From contig JFHB01000032.1 in assembly GCA_000729835.1 (NCBI GenBank), positions 1 to 64,000 of the forward strand: 64,000 nt of DNA, given 5' to 3'. Each line of letters begins with the position of its first letter. The first letter of the stretch is position 1. Shown in pieces: positions 10,700 through 23,540 of this stretch. This DNA is from Atkinsonella hypoxylon. Taxonomy: Eukaryota; Ascomycota; Sordariomycetes; Hypocreales; Clavicipitaceae. The translations under genes were made by a program, and so were the position numbers. The notes under the pieces were generated by a model that saw nothing but the letters and a program-made list of their open reading frames with translations, made no database searches and had not been told where the DNA came from.

Positions 10700-13600
10700 G
10701 TTAAAAGTAACTAAATTATTATTAAAGTCTATATAAAATTTTACTATACTTTTACTAAACTTATTATTAAATTAAGTGTTTCTTTACTATAACTTAAATT
10801 AATCTAGTACCTCTATATTAAGAAAGTTTTTTAGTAGTTTCTATATAAGCTAAATAAATTCTATTTACTTAATAAGCACTTAATAGTGTCTTCCTTAGCT
10901 TAAGGCGTTTTTAGTAACTAGAATTTCCTTTACTTTATAGTCCTTAAGGGATAAGTTAGTATTTATTATAATTAGCTTAAAATTAAGCCTTAAGTCTATT
11001 AGCTATTAGAAAGATAAAAGGTTTATTGCTACTTACTTAATAAGGTTAATATAGAAGACTAAGTAAATTCTTAGTAAAATATTTAACTTTATAGTTAAAG
11101 GTGTTAGTATATTTATAACTATATACTTTACTATAACTTAATTAAGCTTTTAACTTAAGTAGTTTATTTTAATATAATAGAGCATTAGCTAAACTAAGTT
11201 CTTTACTTTATACTATTTTACTAGCTTATAGCTTTTATTTAACTACTTTTACTGCCTTTATTAAGTAAAGTTAATTATAGCTTAAGTAATATTTATACTC
11301 TTTTATAGCTATTTAAGAAACACTAAAGTCTACCTTTTATATAAAACTTAAGACTTCTCTTTATTTATAAGCTTTTAAATAAAGTCTATATTATACTTAT
11401 ATATTACTTAGTTTAAACTTATACTAGTTACTAAGGAATTCCTATTATTAATAGTTAGCTAATATATAGAGAGATATTTAGGCTAGTTAAACTGCAAAAA
11501 GGTAACTATAACCTATAGAATTACTTATACTTTCTAATTAACTCTCTCTATTCTACTATTTATTTATAGGTAATAGAATATAGATAGTAATTATTTAATT
11601 CTAATAAAGCAATAAAAAGTAGTCTAAAAGGTACTTAATTAATCTAAACTATAGTTAGAGATAATTTATTTTAAGAATCTATAAAACTACTACTAATAAT
11701 ACTTAAACTACTAAGTGTATTTCTTTACCTCTATAGAGGTTATTGCCTTTAACTATATATACTTTAAAAGTTAATTAGTAATAACTATTAAGTAAGAGAG
11801 TATAGCCTAGTTTAACGCTAGTAAATCTATTATAAAATCTATAGAGATCTATAACTAATACCTATTTAGCGCTAAAATAGGTTATAAAAGGCCTTACTAT
11901 AACCTTTTACTCTTTTAGCTGCTATAATAGTAGTAGTTTTAAATGTATTAAGCAATATCTTAAAATAGCCTATTCTAGTAATAGTTATATATTAATGCTT
12001 AAAATATAGTATTTTATTCTAAGTAGCTTAATATTAGTAACTTATATATTCTATATATTAATATAGTAGTTAACAGCTTATACTTAAGGACCTAGAGGCA
12101 GCCTTAGTAAACTAATGCTCTTTATATATTAAGGGTATAGTCTATAATCTATTTTTATATTTTTACCTTTAATAAAAACCTTTTTTCTCCCTTTTAGACT
12201 ATATTTAACCTTATTAAGTATACTAGGTCTTTCTATACTTCTTAGTTCTATAGGCTCTATAAGTGTTTATCTAGAAATAGCGTTATTTTAGCTAGCACCT
12301 ATAAAGCTATAGTTAGTTAACTTTTTAGCGTTACTTTACTAGCTATTTCTACTTTAATATTCTTTATAACCTCCTTCTTCTCCTTATCTCTATAAAGAGT
12401 GCTAAAGTAGCTAATAGAGAAAGGCTAAAGAACCTAGCCTATTTATAGTATTACTCTATCTTAATTCTACTTTTATTATAATAATATATTTAGTTGCTTT
12501 ACTTATAGCTCTAAGTAGTATTATAGGTAGTAGTTAAAGAGAGAGAGAAGCTCTACCTACTTAGCTTAACGCTTAAAGATCTTTTATAAAGATATAAAGT
12601 ATTCTAGATTTTTATAGTCTATAAAAATTATAAAGAGATATACTACTCTTTATAACTTTACTGCTTAAGCTTTAAGGTAAGATATTATTACTAAAAGTTC
12701 CTTATTGTAAATAGTATAGTTACATTAAGCTAGAGATAACCTAGCTAAATAGTATACTATAGGCTGCAGTATACTAGCTTTATTATATTAGAATAAATAG
12801 CTACTAAGGGCCTCTTTTAAGCAATTAGCCTTTACTACTATATTCTTCTTAGGGTTCTACTAAACTAAAACTAAGTATAAAGTAAAGGCCTCCTTAAGCC
12901 TTATAAATAACCTTTTATATTCCTTTATTTACTAAAATAGAACTTCTTTCTTTATTAAGTTAACTAAAGGCTTTATAATATTTAAGAAATCTAATATAAA
13001 GTTATAGTAAAAGTTTATAAATCTAAGGAAGCTTTATACCTTTTATAACTTAGTAGAAGCTTACTACTTCTAAATAGCTATAATCTTCTTTAAATTTAGG
13101 TATATCTCTCTTTTTACTATAACTATAAAGCTAAGGTATTTAACTTTAGTTATAGTAAAGCAGTATTTCTTAAGATTTAAGTGTAGCTTTATTAACTATA
13201 ACTTTTCTAGGATTCTTTATACTTTATATATATAGTTTTTTCTAAAACCCTTAGTGTAAATAAGAATATTATTTAAATAAGTAGTTATATAATCTCTAAG
13301 GGCCTCTTTTAGTATACTATTAATATATTATTAAAATATAGCTAGAGCTTTTACTAACCTAAAGGGGTAAACTAGCTATTTAAAGAGGTTAAATTAGGTA
13401 TAAAACGCTATAAAGTGCTTCTTACTGTTTACTATCTAGATTCTATAAAAGGCTAACTGTATATTTAGTTTAGTAAACTAATATACCTTTAATAATAACT
13501 TAAGCGTTATCTTTATTAAAGGAAGTAGGTAATAGTTCTATTCTATAATCTTATTAAAAGCTTAATAATTAATATAGAATTACTATTCTCTACTTAGCTT

Positions 13601-14450
13601 TTTAGCTAAAAGAATAGATACTACTACTAAGAAGGAGCTAGCTTAGATTTATTCTTTATCTATTAGGTTTATTACTTACCTCCTAATTTTTAATAAATAG
13701 TTCTATAGTATATTATATAGTAGAGCTTACAGTAGTAACAGTAAAGAGCTATTTAGCTACTATTTTAGCTTAATATAGTAATCTAGCTCCTCTCTATATA
13801 GTAGAAGGCCTTAGGCCTTCTTTTCTTTAAAAAGATTATAAAAGTCCTTTAATTTAAGTAGTAGCATTAGTAGATTAAGGCCTTTTAGAGATATTTATAA
13901 TAATAATATAGAGGTAATTTCCTAAAAGCTTATAGTAATAAAATATATAGCAACCTCTTAGCTTTTACTCTATTTTATTAAAGCGCTATAAACTACTGCT
14001 AATATTAGTTCTATTAGGTTCTTAACGTCTTAAGCTTTTACTGCTTAGATTATAAGGCCTTTAGCTTTACCTACTAATAGGCTTTAGCTAGTAGCGTTAA
14101 GGATAATTCTATTATAGGCTAACTATAGGCTTCTAAAGATATAATCTTAGGTTAAGCCTAGGATTATATAGGCTACTACTAGGAAAACCTAGCTATTAAT
14201 ATCTACTTATAAGTAAACTAAAGAAGCAATTAAAGTGCTTCTTTAGTAGCTATTATAGAACTACTATTTAACCTTTACTGCTGTTTATACTATTCTTTTA
14301 TATAGTAATAGAACTTACTTTAAGCTAAGGTATTACACTAAACTCTTACTTATTACAGTAAAGTAGTTATACTTACTATTTATCTATATATTATAGAACA
14401 ATAGTTAGTTAAAGAGTATAGAGATAAAGAACAGTAATATATCTATTTTC
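10700..14450 (-). pseudogene. G1 pol: RT, RNase H, integrase (degenerate Ty3/gypsy)
   Basis: On the minus strand the RT active-site box appears as YLNN followed by LIYTK at about 13256-13280, where the family has YLDD. The integrase core at about 11450-11870 shows DFI.DLL, VIT and NNRNS in family order, the pattern of fungal gypsy integrases. RNase H lies between them. Numerous TAG/TAA codons and Asp-to-Asn changes make it non-functional. The limits given are approximate because no start or stop survives. Confidence 0.7.
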
Positions 14451-15708
14451 TTAGTTATCTCTTTATATTCTTCTTCTAGCTACTTATTAAGTAGAGGTTA
14501 TTATATTATTTATGTTACTTTTACCTTTATACTAAGCTTAAGGCTAAAGGTAAGCCTTTTTCTAACTTATTAGAGTTTTTCTTCTATATAATGTTTATTG
14601 CTGCTACCTATACACTAGTTAACTCTAGCTTATATTCTACTAGTTACTATCTATATCCTTAAATATAGTATTAAAATAACTTATACTAAAGGTATTACTT
14701 CTTTTAGTAGTGTTTTTTAAGTTTAGCCTTAAATGCTTACTTTACTTATAAAGTATTCTTATTTAGTTATTTTACTCTAGATTTCTTTACACTCTCTTTC
14801 TATCTCTATTAAGTTTCTATAGTATTAACCTTAGTTATTTTAGTGTTACTATTCTAGAGCTCTTTAGAGCTAAAGCTATATTTTAGCTAATATTATTCCT
14901 TAATGTAATATAACTTAAGGTTTAGCGTAATACTACAGTAGCGCTCTACTGCCTAAAGGTAGTTATAATAGAGAATATCTCTTTTTATACTATAATTCTT
15001 TATTTTCTTATTAAGCGCTATTTATAACTTAGCTAACTTTACGCTATTATTTTAGTTAGCCCCTTCTACTAATGCAATTTTCTTCTTAAAATAAATATAG
15101 AATTCTATAAACTACTTATTATTACTCTATTAAAGCTAATTAAGCTTAATTAAAGCTTAATTCTATTAGTAAGAATCTATAAAGACTAATTCTAAGTAAT
15201 TAAGAAACCTCTATATATTATATTCCTTTACTTTACCTACCTTATAATAAGTAGCTACTCTTTACTAAACCTTAAGCAATAAGCTTTAGTATAAGTAGTA
15301 CTACTAGTTCTATATTATGCCTATAAAAGCACTATTAGCCTAGAGCTTTTAGGTAATTACTATTTACTAGGCCTAAAAGCTTTATTTATTTCTATTATAA
15401 GAGTTTACTATAGATAAAGGCTTTTGTTTAAGTTCCTCTAGCTGCTAGCTTACTGCAGCTTAAAGCTACTTCTTTTTCTATATATAGTTTATTATAAAGT
15501 ATTATAGTTTCTTTATTTATAGAGATTAGCTCTTAACTAATTTATAAAGTGCTATAATTTCTGCTGCTTTTTAGCTAATTTCTACTGTATTTTCCTCTAC
15601 CTCTCTATAGAGGTTAAAAGAGTGCTTAAGCTAATTAGCTAAGCTCTTATTGCTATAACTAAACAATATTGTTCTTATTAGTGTTCTATCTATAGAATAA
15701 TTATAGTA
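14451..15708 (-). pseudogene. G1 gag and leader region (degenerate)
   Basis: The minus-strand segment between the 5' LTR and pol. A Lys/Glu/Gln-rich frame near 15540-15660 (containing SLA.QLKHSFNLYREVEE) fits a gag-like or upstream coiled-coil protein, but no zinc knuckle is identified. The assignment rests mainly on position. The primer-binding site next to the LTR at 15708 is too mutated to name. Confidence 0.45.
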
Positions 15709-16031
15709 TATAATAGACTAATCTAGTAGCTGCTGCTAACTAGCGTTTATAATAAGAACTATAATTATAAAGAGAAAAGAAGGAAGAGAGAAGGAACTAG
15801 AAGCCTCTTTATACCTTTATACTATATATTTAGAGGTAGGTTTATCCCCTTAGGAGCCCCTTTTAGTATATACTTTATAGCTAAGGTTCTCTCTCTAGGG
15901 CCTAGTGAAGTTTAAGTAACCTCTAGATAAATGCAGCTTGCTTCTATCCCTTTACCTATATAGATCTCTGTCTCTCTCCTGCTGTCCTCCCTCTACTAAA
16001 AGACCCAAGCCTAAGGCTCAAGTCCATAACA
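15709..16031 (-). repeat. G1 right (5') LTR
   Basis: 323 bp, the same length as the left LTR, ending AGTCCATAACA before the duplication AGCAG. The two LTRs differ mainly by transitions. The right part of this LTR is less altered than the left LTR (for example CCCAAGCCTAAGGCTC is kept). Confidence 0.9.
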
Positions 16032-17209
16032 AGCAGCTTCTATTAGCTAGAAATAGCTGATTTCTAAGGAGAGTGCCCCCTATTAAATAGTGCTTTAGAC
16101 CACTAATTAGGTTGGTATCTAAACCTAAGCAATACAGAGCATCCTTTAAAGCTAAAGGCCTGTATTTAGCTAGATTTATACTAACTAGTACCTAGAATAC
16201 AGCAGTTCCCTGTCCTTTAGGATAAATAGGACCTTCTCTAGTAGCAATAGGCGCGGTTTTACCCTTTTTTATAGGCTTAAAAGTCCTAAAAAATACCTTA
16301 TTGTTAACTATATAATAGGTAGAACCTGTATTATATAGTAAGGAGTTTTTAATTATTCCATTAGAATAGTTAAAAGAAGGGGTATTATTACTAGTAGTAC
16401 TAGTATCACTAGTAGTAGATTCTATATCTAAATCGTAAGAATTATCACTACTAGAACTGCTAGAATCATTAGATTCTATAGTATCCTAGTTGCTAGTGGA
16501 TAGGTTATAACAACCTATAGCAAAAGCAGCTTCTCTATCCTTATTCCTAGAATTTTTGTTACTTCTTCTTTAGCCCTTCTACTTCTTCTTATTCTTAGAG
16601 GCTTTATCTATATCTTTAGAGGCATTAGAATCGTTAGAATTAGAATCGGAATTCTTCTTCTAATTAAGAGGATTCTTTCCTTAGTTAGCTTTATTATTAT
16701 TAGAACCATTAGAATTAGAAGCTTTATAACTAAGAGCCTTAGATATAGAGAAGCTTTTATCTCTTTATTCTTCTAATAAGTTAGCTATAAGGAACTGTAA
16801 ATTCAGCATTTTTACAGATAAACCTTATGCTCTAGCAGCTCTAATAGAATATTGCTGCCTTTTAGCCTAGCTAGGGAAGGTCTTCTTTAAAGCATTAATA
16901 TAATAATTTACCTAGTTAATAGAATTAATAGCTACACTATAAAGCTGTAATCTAGCTAGTAAATTATTAAATTTAGCATTAAAGGCCTTTAAAGATCCCT
17001 TATAGTTTAAAAACGATAAGTTGTAATAACTAGTATATAGTGTACTACATTATATTTCAGCACTCTGTAAATACTGCCTAACTAGAACTTTATAGGCATC
17101 TATAGGGGACTTATGCTAGCTTATAGCAGCTTAAGGTCTAGATTAGCAACTATCTCTTATAATTATAAGGATAATAGCTTGCTCTAAATCTACTAATGTA
17201 CTAGCTATA
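16032..17209 (-). pseudogene. Copia A protease and gag C-terminal part
   Basis: Continuation of element A after G1. On the minus strand the aspartic protease box (Asp-Thr-Gly in the family, Asn here) lies around 16310-16345, next to the polar Ser/Asn/Asp-rich linker at 16390-16760 and the gag body up to 17209. The sequence matches copy C 47107-48282 and copy B 22690-23860 in reverse. Interrupted at 17209 by G2 within a CTATA target. Confidence 0.75.
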
Positions 17210-17532
17210 TGTAATGGACTGACCTAGTGGCTGCTGCTAACTAGCGTCTATAATGAGAACTATAATCATAGGGAGGAAAGGAGGAAGAGAGAAGGAACCA
17301 GAAGCCTCCCTATACCCTTATGCTATATATCTAGAGGTAGGTCTATCCCCTTAGGAGCCCCTTTTAGTATATACTTTATAGCTAAGGTTCTCTCTTTAAG
17401 GCCTAGTAAAGTTTAGGTAACCTTTAAATAAATGCAGCTTACTTCTATTCCTTTATCTATATAGATCTCTATCTCTCTCTTACTGTTCTCTCTTTACTAA
17501 AAGACTTAAGCTTAAGGCTTAAGTTTATAATA
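17210..17532 (-). repeat. G2 left (3') LTR
   Basis: 323 bp, TGTAATGGACTG at its start, preceded by CTATA. Confidence 0.9.
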
Positions 17533-20392
17533 TACTCTTCTTCTTCTTCTAGGCCCTATAATAATCCCTTTTGTTGTCTATAGTAAGTGCTGTAGATAGC
17601 AGCTAACTCTTTATTTACTCCCTCTTTATATTTCCTTTATTATTTACTTATAAAAAAAATAGAGGTATAACGTTTGCCCTTAAGCGCTTTACTCTAGCTG
17701 TTCTATTACTGCACTAACGCACTATTTATTGTTAGTGCAGTATTATAGAGCTAATATATAAATAAACATTTACTCTACCTTCTTTCCCTCTAATTGCTTA
17801 TAGCACTCTAGCAACAGCTGTTAATTACTCTACTAACTAACCTATTAGTTACGCTATAATAGGTTAATTACGCTCCCTTCTCTTAATTATACCCTTCTAG
17901 GGTTTATTAATCTTCTGCCTCCCTTTACCTTATAGCTCTCTATATATAGCTATTAATTATCTACCTATTATATAGGCGCTAGCTATAATGCTAGTGTTAC
18001 TAGTGTATAAACTGCTTATATCCTTAGGTCTTCTTACGTTTAAAGTAATTATTATATAATAATCCCTTTTATTAACTAAGAGGCACTCTCTCTCTCTTAT
18101 TCTTATTGTTGTTGTAAATAGTTGTTAGTTATATATAACCTATCTATATATAAGAGGTGTTATTAAGGGTATAGAGTGTAAACAGTTATTATTAGTATTA
18201 TACTCTTAGTGCACAATAAACTAACAGCTAGTAGAGCGTAAATAGTTATTGTTGTTGTTATCTCTTTAGTGTATAATAAACTAGTAGCTAGCCTTTAGCT
18301 ATTTTTAATATAAAAATAAACAATTTCTTTTCTCTCTCTTTTACCTTTTTCTTTCTCCTTTATATTATATCTTACCTCTATATTATAAATAAATAATTCT
18401 ATTATTACTTCCTAAAATTCCCCTTTACACTATATAGCTACTACTACTTCTTTTAACGTAAAAGAACTCCCTTTTATTGCCTTTAAATAGAATTTATTTA
18501 ACTATAAGTAGCTAGCTAATTAAAATTGCAAAATATTATTATATTAGCCTAGAGTATACTGCCTCTTTATCTATATATAGCTTATCTCTTTACTAACCTA
18601 GAATATATTTAGAACTTTAATAGCTATATTACTAGCGCTAATGCCCCTACTGCCCCTACTTCTATAGCGCTAATAGTTCCTTATTGCTGCTATATCTATA
18701 GTTTCTTTATATAAAGGGACTTAAACAATTTAGAGCTATTTAATAGCAATATCCTTAAAGATATTTATATACTATATTGCAACAACCTTTATAAAAAGGG
18801 CTTATATAACTGTTATTTTAGCTAAAGAAGAGAATACTAACTGTATATATAGAGGTATAGAGGCTATATCTAGAATCTAAGCCTCTTTACTAAGTATTTT
18901 TACCTATAGTATTACTTTACTAAAATATAGAAACTTATTAACTAAGGTCTTATAGTTAAGTTTATATTAATTTCCTTTTACTTTAGCTAGCCTACCTATT
19001 AAACTATTCTTACCTATAAGTTCTTAAATATATATAATTACTATAACACTATTCTTAAGGATATACTTACTGCTAATTATATAGAAGAGAAGGTTACACT
19101 CTTTTTTTCTCTTTATTATATAACTTAAGCTAGTAGCTCTTCTATACTTACTCCTCTTTCTTCTATAATCTATAAGAGCACTATAGCCTCTATTATTCTA
19201 AAGAATAATAAGTTTAACCTTAATAAGTATAAGTATATCTCTATAGATATTAATAATAACTTCTTATTCCTTTTTATACCTACTACTACTACTACTATTA
19301 CTATACCTTTATTATTGCCTTTACTTATACTTATACCTTATTATATACTACTAACCTTTACTACTACTGCTCTTTTACTACTATATAAGGCTTCTTTACT
19401 GCTATATATTATCCCTTTACCTTTATAGAATAACCTTAAGGTAATACACTAAGAATATACTTACCTTTAGGTAAAGCTTAAAAGCTTAAACTACTTATAG
19501 CACTAATTGCTATTTATATTCCTAGAGTATATAACCTTAATTTAGCTTACTGCCCCTTTAGCCTTTTCTTTCTTTATTTTCTCTCCCTTTAGAACTATAC
19601 CTTTACGCTTAAGGCGCTAAGCTATTTAAGATATTATATTCTTACCTATATCTACTAGAGTAAGGCCTTAATCTAGAGCGCTAGTTATATTCTTACCTAC
19701 TCTAGCCTTTATACCTTCTACTAATGCTGCTATTCTAGCTCTAGCTTCTACACTACTCTAGGGACACTATATAGTTCCTTTAGCTTCTATTCTATAACTA
19801 CTTAAAGAGCAATAGAGCGCCTTTTAAGTAGTTATACCTCTACACTATAAGCACTAATACCTCTTTACTACTTACTAAGAAATTTCTTTTATTTTATTTT
19901 ATTTTTTTATTTTTATTTTTTATTTTTATAGTTATATAGGCCTTTATAAAGAGGAGTTTATTTTCTTTTGTTTTTAGTTAGAGGTAACTAAGTTATTATT
20001 AAAGTTTATATAAAATTTTACTATACCTTTACTAAGTTTATTATTAAATTAAGCGTTTTTTTACTATAACTTAAATTAATTTAGTACCTTTATATTAAGA
20101 AAGTTTTTTAGTAGTTTCTATATAGGCTAAATAAATTCTACTTACTTAATAAGCACTTAATAGTGTTTTCTTTAGTTTAAAGCGTTTTTAGCAGCTAGAA
20201 TTTCCTTTACTCTATATTCCTTAAGGGATAGATTAATATCTATTGCAGTTAGCTTAAAACTAGGCCTTAAGTTTACTAGCTACTAGAAAGATAAGAGGTT
20301 TATTGCTACTTACTTAATAAGGTTAATATAGAAAACTAAGTAAATTTCTAGTAGAATATCTAACTTTATAGTTAAAGGTATTAGTATATTTA
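17533..20392 (-). pseudogene. G2 3' untranslated region and post-integrase region
   Basis: Corresponds to 8274-11111 of G1. Contains the 60-bp tandem pair (18175-18234 and 18235-18294), the degenerate post-integrase frames (about 18330-19870) and a T-rich run at about 19886-19926. It ends in the ATTTA target of copia B. Confidence 0.75.
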
Positions 20393-21088
20393 TGTTAAAA
20401 ATAAGCTACCCTGTATAGCCTATTTTTATGCCTACTAGTTGCTCTATCACGTGACCCTAACTAGGTCTTGTTACGTTGATTTTTAGTAGAGATATCGCTG
20501 TTACTAGATGCGAAACATCTAGAATCGACTAAGGCAAAGTTGCCTAACCTATAGTTAACTTTAACTGCGATTTTCTCTACAACTAGCAATAGTAGAAATT
20601 TAAGAAGTAGACTATTTAAAAGCTAAGAATTAGGGCTATCTAATAGTATAATTGTTAGATAGAGTTGCTTATAAGGGTTACTTATTATTAGTGAAATTTG
20701 TTAAATTATGCACATAGGCGTCTCGTTTGTATAGCTGTAAGTTAATTTTTTTGTTTTTATATAGTAAATCTTTTTGCGGAAATTATAAAGTAGCCTATAA
20801 GCCCCTTCTAGCGACTATAGCCTGCTGATATAGTTAGTAGGTCTATAAGGAACTGGAAAGATTTAAGATTCTACCCTTACTAAGTTTGTTACAGCGCTCT
20901 TAATATAAAGATACTACTATTACAGTTATCTATTGCCTCTACGTAATCTAGTACTATACACTACAGCTTAATTTAGGCCGCTGCTGCTTCTACTACGTAA
21001 TAATTGCTAGGAGCAATTACAGGTGCTAAATCTAAGAGACCACTACTCTCTTGGATATCTAGTCCTGTAATCCCTATTATTTTTAATA
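20393..21088 (+). repeat. Copia B 5' LTR
   Basis: 696 bp, TGTTAAAAATA at the start and TATTTTTAATA (from TATTTTTAACA) at the end, a perfect terminal inverted repeat apart from one RIP change. It contains CACGTG at 20448-20453 and hairpins CTAGATG/CATCTAG (20504-20522), AGGCAA/TTGCCT (20532-20545) and TAATTGCT/AGCAATTA (21001-21019). Confidence 0.93.
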
Positions 21089-21101
21089 GGTTATAAGCCC
21101 A
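21089..21101 (+). promoter_or_regulatory. Primer-binding site, initiator tRNA-Met anticodon-arm type
   Basis: GGTTATAAGCCCA directly after the LTR is complementary, apart from one RIP-like G/A change, to the anticodon stem-loop of eukaryotic initiator tRNA-Met (TGGGCTCATAACC). Drosophila copia uses the same internal half-tRNA priming. Equivalent sites are at 49835-49848 (C) and 57665-57678 (F) on the minus strand. Confidence 0.75.
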
Positions 21102-22052
21102 GAAGACCTATCTGCAAGCTGTTAGCCCGCTGAAATCTACTATTGTGTACTGTATTACCCACTAGAAGCTATATTAAGACCTGCGCTAGCAGCTATTGCT
21201 GCTAAAAAAATTAGTAGCTTACTAGAAGCTATTAATACCTGCTGCATATATATCGCTAGCCACTATACTAGTGTTTTCATTCTGCCCACCCTGTGCCTCC
21301 TGCACTCTATACACCCTATATATACACACTTTTGAAGCTATTCTTAATAGCTAGGTTCTATTGTTGCGCAACATCAAAATATACACATTTGCATACATTA
21401 CATTTGCACTGCGAATTGTTTTATTAGGCACTGCTTAATTAATTATTTCTATTAAGAAATAAGCTTAGCGCTGCACTACATCGCTCGTTGTTGTGCTGTT
21501 ATCTTATATATTGTGCACTCTATATACCTCTGTTAGTAGCTATACTACAATTTGTAGTGCACGCCTAATAGCTCTTGTTGCAGATATTCCTATGTTTTCG
21601 GTTGCAGAATTAATTTGTGTAGTAATCCTACTAGTTAGGATTTTGAAGTAGGAATTAGCTGGATATCCCTAAATTAGCTGTACCTAGGTCTCTACTGATT
21701 TATTAGAACCTAATTAGAGAAGAATCTCCTGAATTTTTTAGCTAAAAATAGCTAGAACCTGTGTTTTATGCCCCTTACAACCGCTTGTTAATCTAGTCTG
21801 CTATATAAATTGTATGTGCATATAGATCGCAATACAACGCAGCCTTTAGAGCCTGTTATACCTATTACAAAAGAAATTGGAGAAAAATCTTAGTATAATT
21901 TCTAAAGATATAGGGCACTTCTAGGCCTATAATAGAGCAATCTATTAATATCTAGTAGAAGTTATTACTGTTATTTACTACTATTTCCACTGTAATTTAG
22001 CTATAATTAGCTATAAAAGAGCGTTAAATTAGCTATTTTTTAAACCCTTAAA
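21102..22052 (+). other. Copia B leader
   Basis: About 950 bp between primer site and gag, with no credible frame. The same leader is present in C (48918-49834) and F (56728-57664) on the minus strand. Unusually long for a copia element. Confidence 0.6.
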
Positions 22053-23540
22053 ATAGCACTAAAAGGAACAGGCAAAGGAAAGAGCATAAGCCCTAAACGG
22101 AGTAGTGGTTCTAGTACACTAGCTACAGCTGCTACTAGCTTTCCTGGTCCAGTAAAGTCCCCCCCTCAGCCAGTAGATTTCTCTTCTAATAAAGAAGATT
22201 ATACAGCTAAGAAGGCTCTAAAGGAAGCTAGATTAGCTTCTAAAAGAGTAGTGTAAGTCTATAATATGTAAGCTAATCTAAAAGCTTAAATAGATAAGCA
22301 ACAAGAGACCCTAAATAGATTTATTAGGTATAGTAAAGCAAAATAAAGCTAAAATAAAGGTAATATAGCTAATTTACTAAGTAAATTAGATACTATAATT
22401 ACATCTATAGGTAATCTCTCTATAGGGTCTCCCTCTAAGGTAGTAGATCCTATTACTTCTAAAAGAGCTTCTAAAGTCTCTTTTAAAGCCCTTAAACCTT
22501 CTAGTTCCTCTAATAGTGCTACTTTTCTGCCTGCTTTTAATAAAGGTACTATAAAAGAGTTAAATAAGAAGGTCCACTCTATTCTAGAGGCTGCTAAGCT
22601 AAAAGGCCCTAAAAATTTTAAATAGTGGAAGCAAGCTTTAACTATTTAATTTAGGGCACTAGGATTCCCTTAATTTATTAATAATTCTAGTATAGCTAGT
22701 ACATTAGTAGATTTAGAGCAAGCTATTATCCTTATAATTATAAGAGATAGTTGCTAATCTAGACCTTAAGCTGCTATAAGCTAGCATAAGTCCCCTGTAG
22801 ATGCCTATAACGTTCTAGTTAGGCAGTATTTATAGAGTGCTAAAATACAACGTAGTACGCTATATGCTAGTTATTACAACTTATCGTTTTCGAACTATAA
22901 GGGATCTTTAGAGGCCTTTAATGCTAAATTTAATAATTTACTAGCTAGATTATAACTCTATAGTATAGCTATTAATCCTATTGACTAGGTAAATTATTAT
23001 ATTAATGCTTTAAAGAAGACCTTCCCTAGCTAAGCTAAAAGGCAGCAATATTCTATTAGAGCTGCTAGAGCACAAGGTCTATCTGTAAAAATGCTAAATT
23101 TACAGTTCCTTATAGCTAACTTATTAGAAGAATAAAGAGATAAAAGCTCCTCTATATCTAAAGCTCTTAGTTATAAAGCTTCTAATTCTAATAGTTCTAA
23201 TAATAATAAAGCTAACTAAGGAAAGAATCCTTCTAATTAGAAGAAGAATTCCGATTCTAATTCTAACGATTCTAATGCCTCTAAAGAAAAAGATTAAGAT
23301 AAAGCCTCTAAGAATAAGAAGAAGTAGAAGGGTTAAAGAAGAAGTAATAAAAACTCTAGGAATAAGGATAGAGAAGCTGCTTTTGCTATAGGTTGTTATA
23401 ACCTATCCACTAGCAACTAGGATACTATAGAATCTAATGATTCTAGCAGTTCTAGTAGTAATAATTCTTACGATTTAGATACAGAATCTACTACTAGTAA
23501 TACTAGTACTACTAGTAATAATACCCCTTCTTTTAATTAC
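22053..23540 (+). pseudogene. Copia B gag (degenerate)
   Basis: The start is inferred at 22053, where ATA replaces ATG; the minus-strand copies show the same altered codon. The N-terminal part is Lys/Ser/Gly/Thr-rich and basic, and a Ser/Pro-rich stretch follows. Then comes a helical gag body (about 22560-23160) and a low-complexity Asn/Ser/Lys linker with KNKKK (about 23160-23340). I see no clear CCHC zinc knuckle. Stops are TAG/TAA only. It runs in frame into the protease, so gag and pol were probably one polyprotein. Confidence 0.7.

Larger units (their letters stand above)
7951..16031 (-). mobile_element. Ty3/gypsy element G1, full length, inside copia A
   Basis: 8081-bp element with two 323-bp LTRs starting TGTAATGGACT and ending AGTCCATAACA (plus-strand reading), flanked by the 5-bp duplication AGCAG. 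Genes lie on the minus strand: gag next to the right LTR, then pol. The order RT before integrase (RT active site near 13268, integrase core near 11450-11870) defines Ty3/gypsy rather than copia. All frames are wrecked by TAG/TAA codons. Confidence 0.9.
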
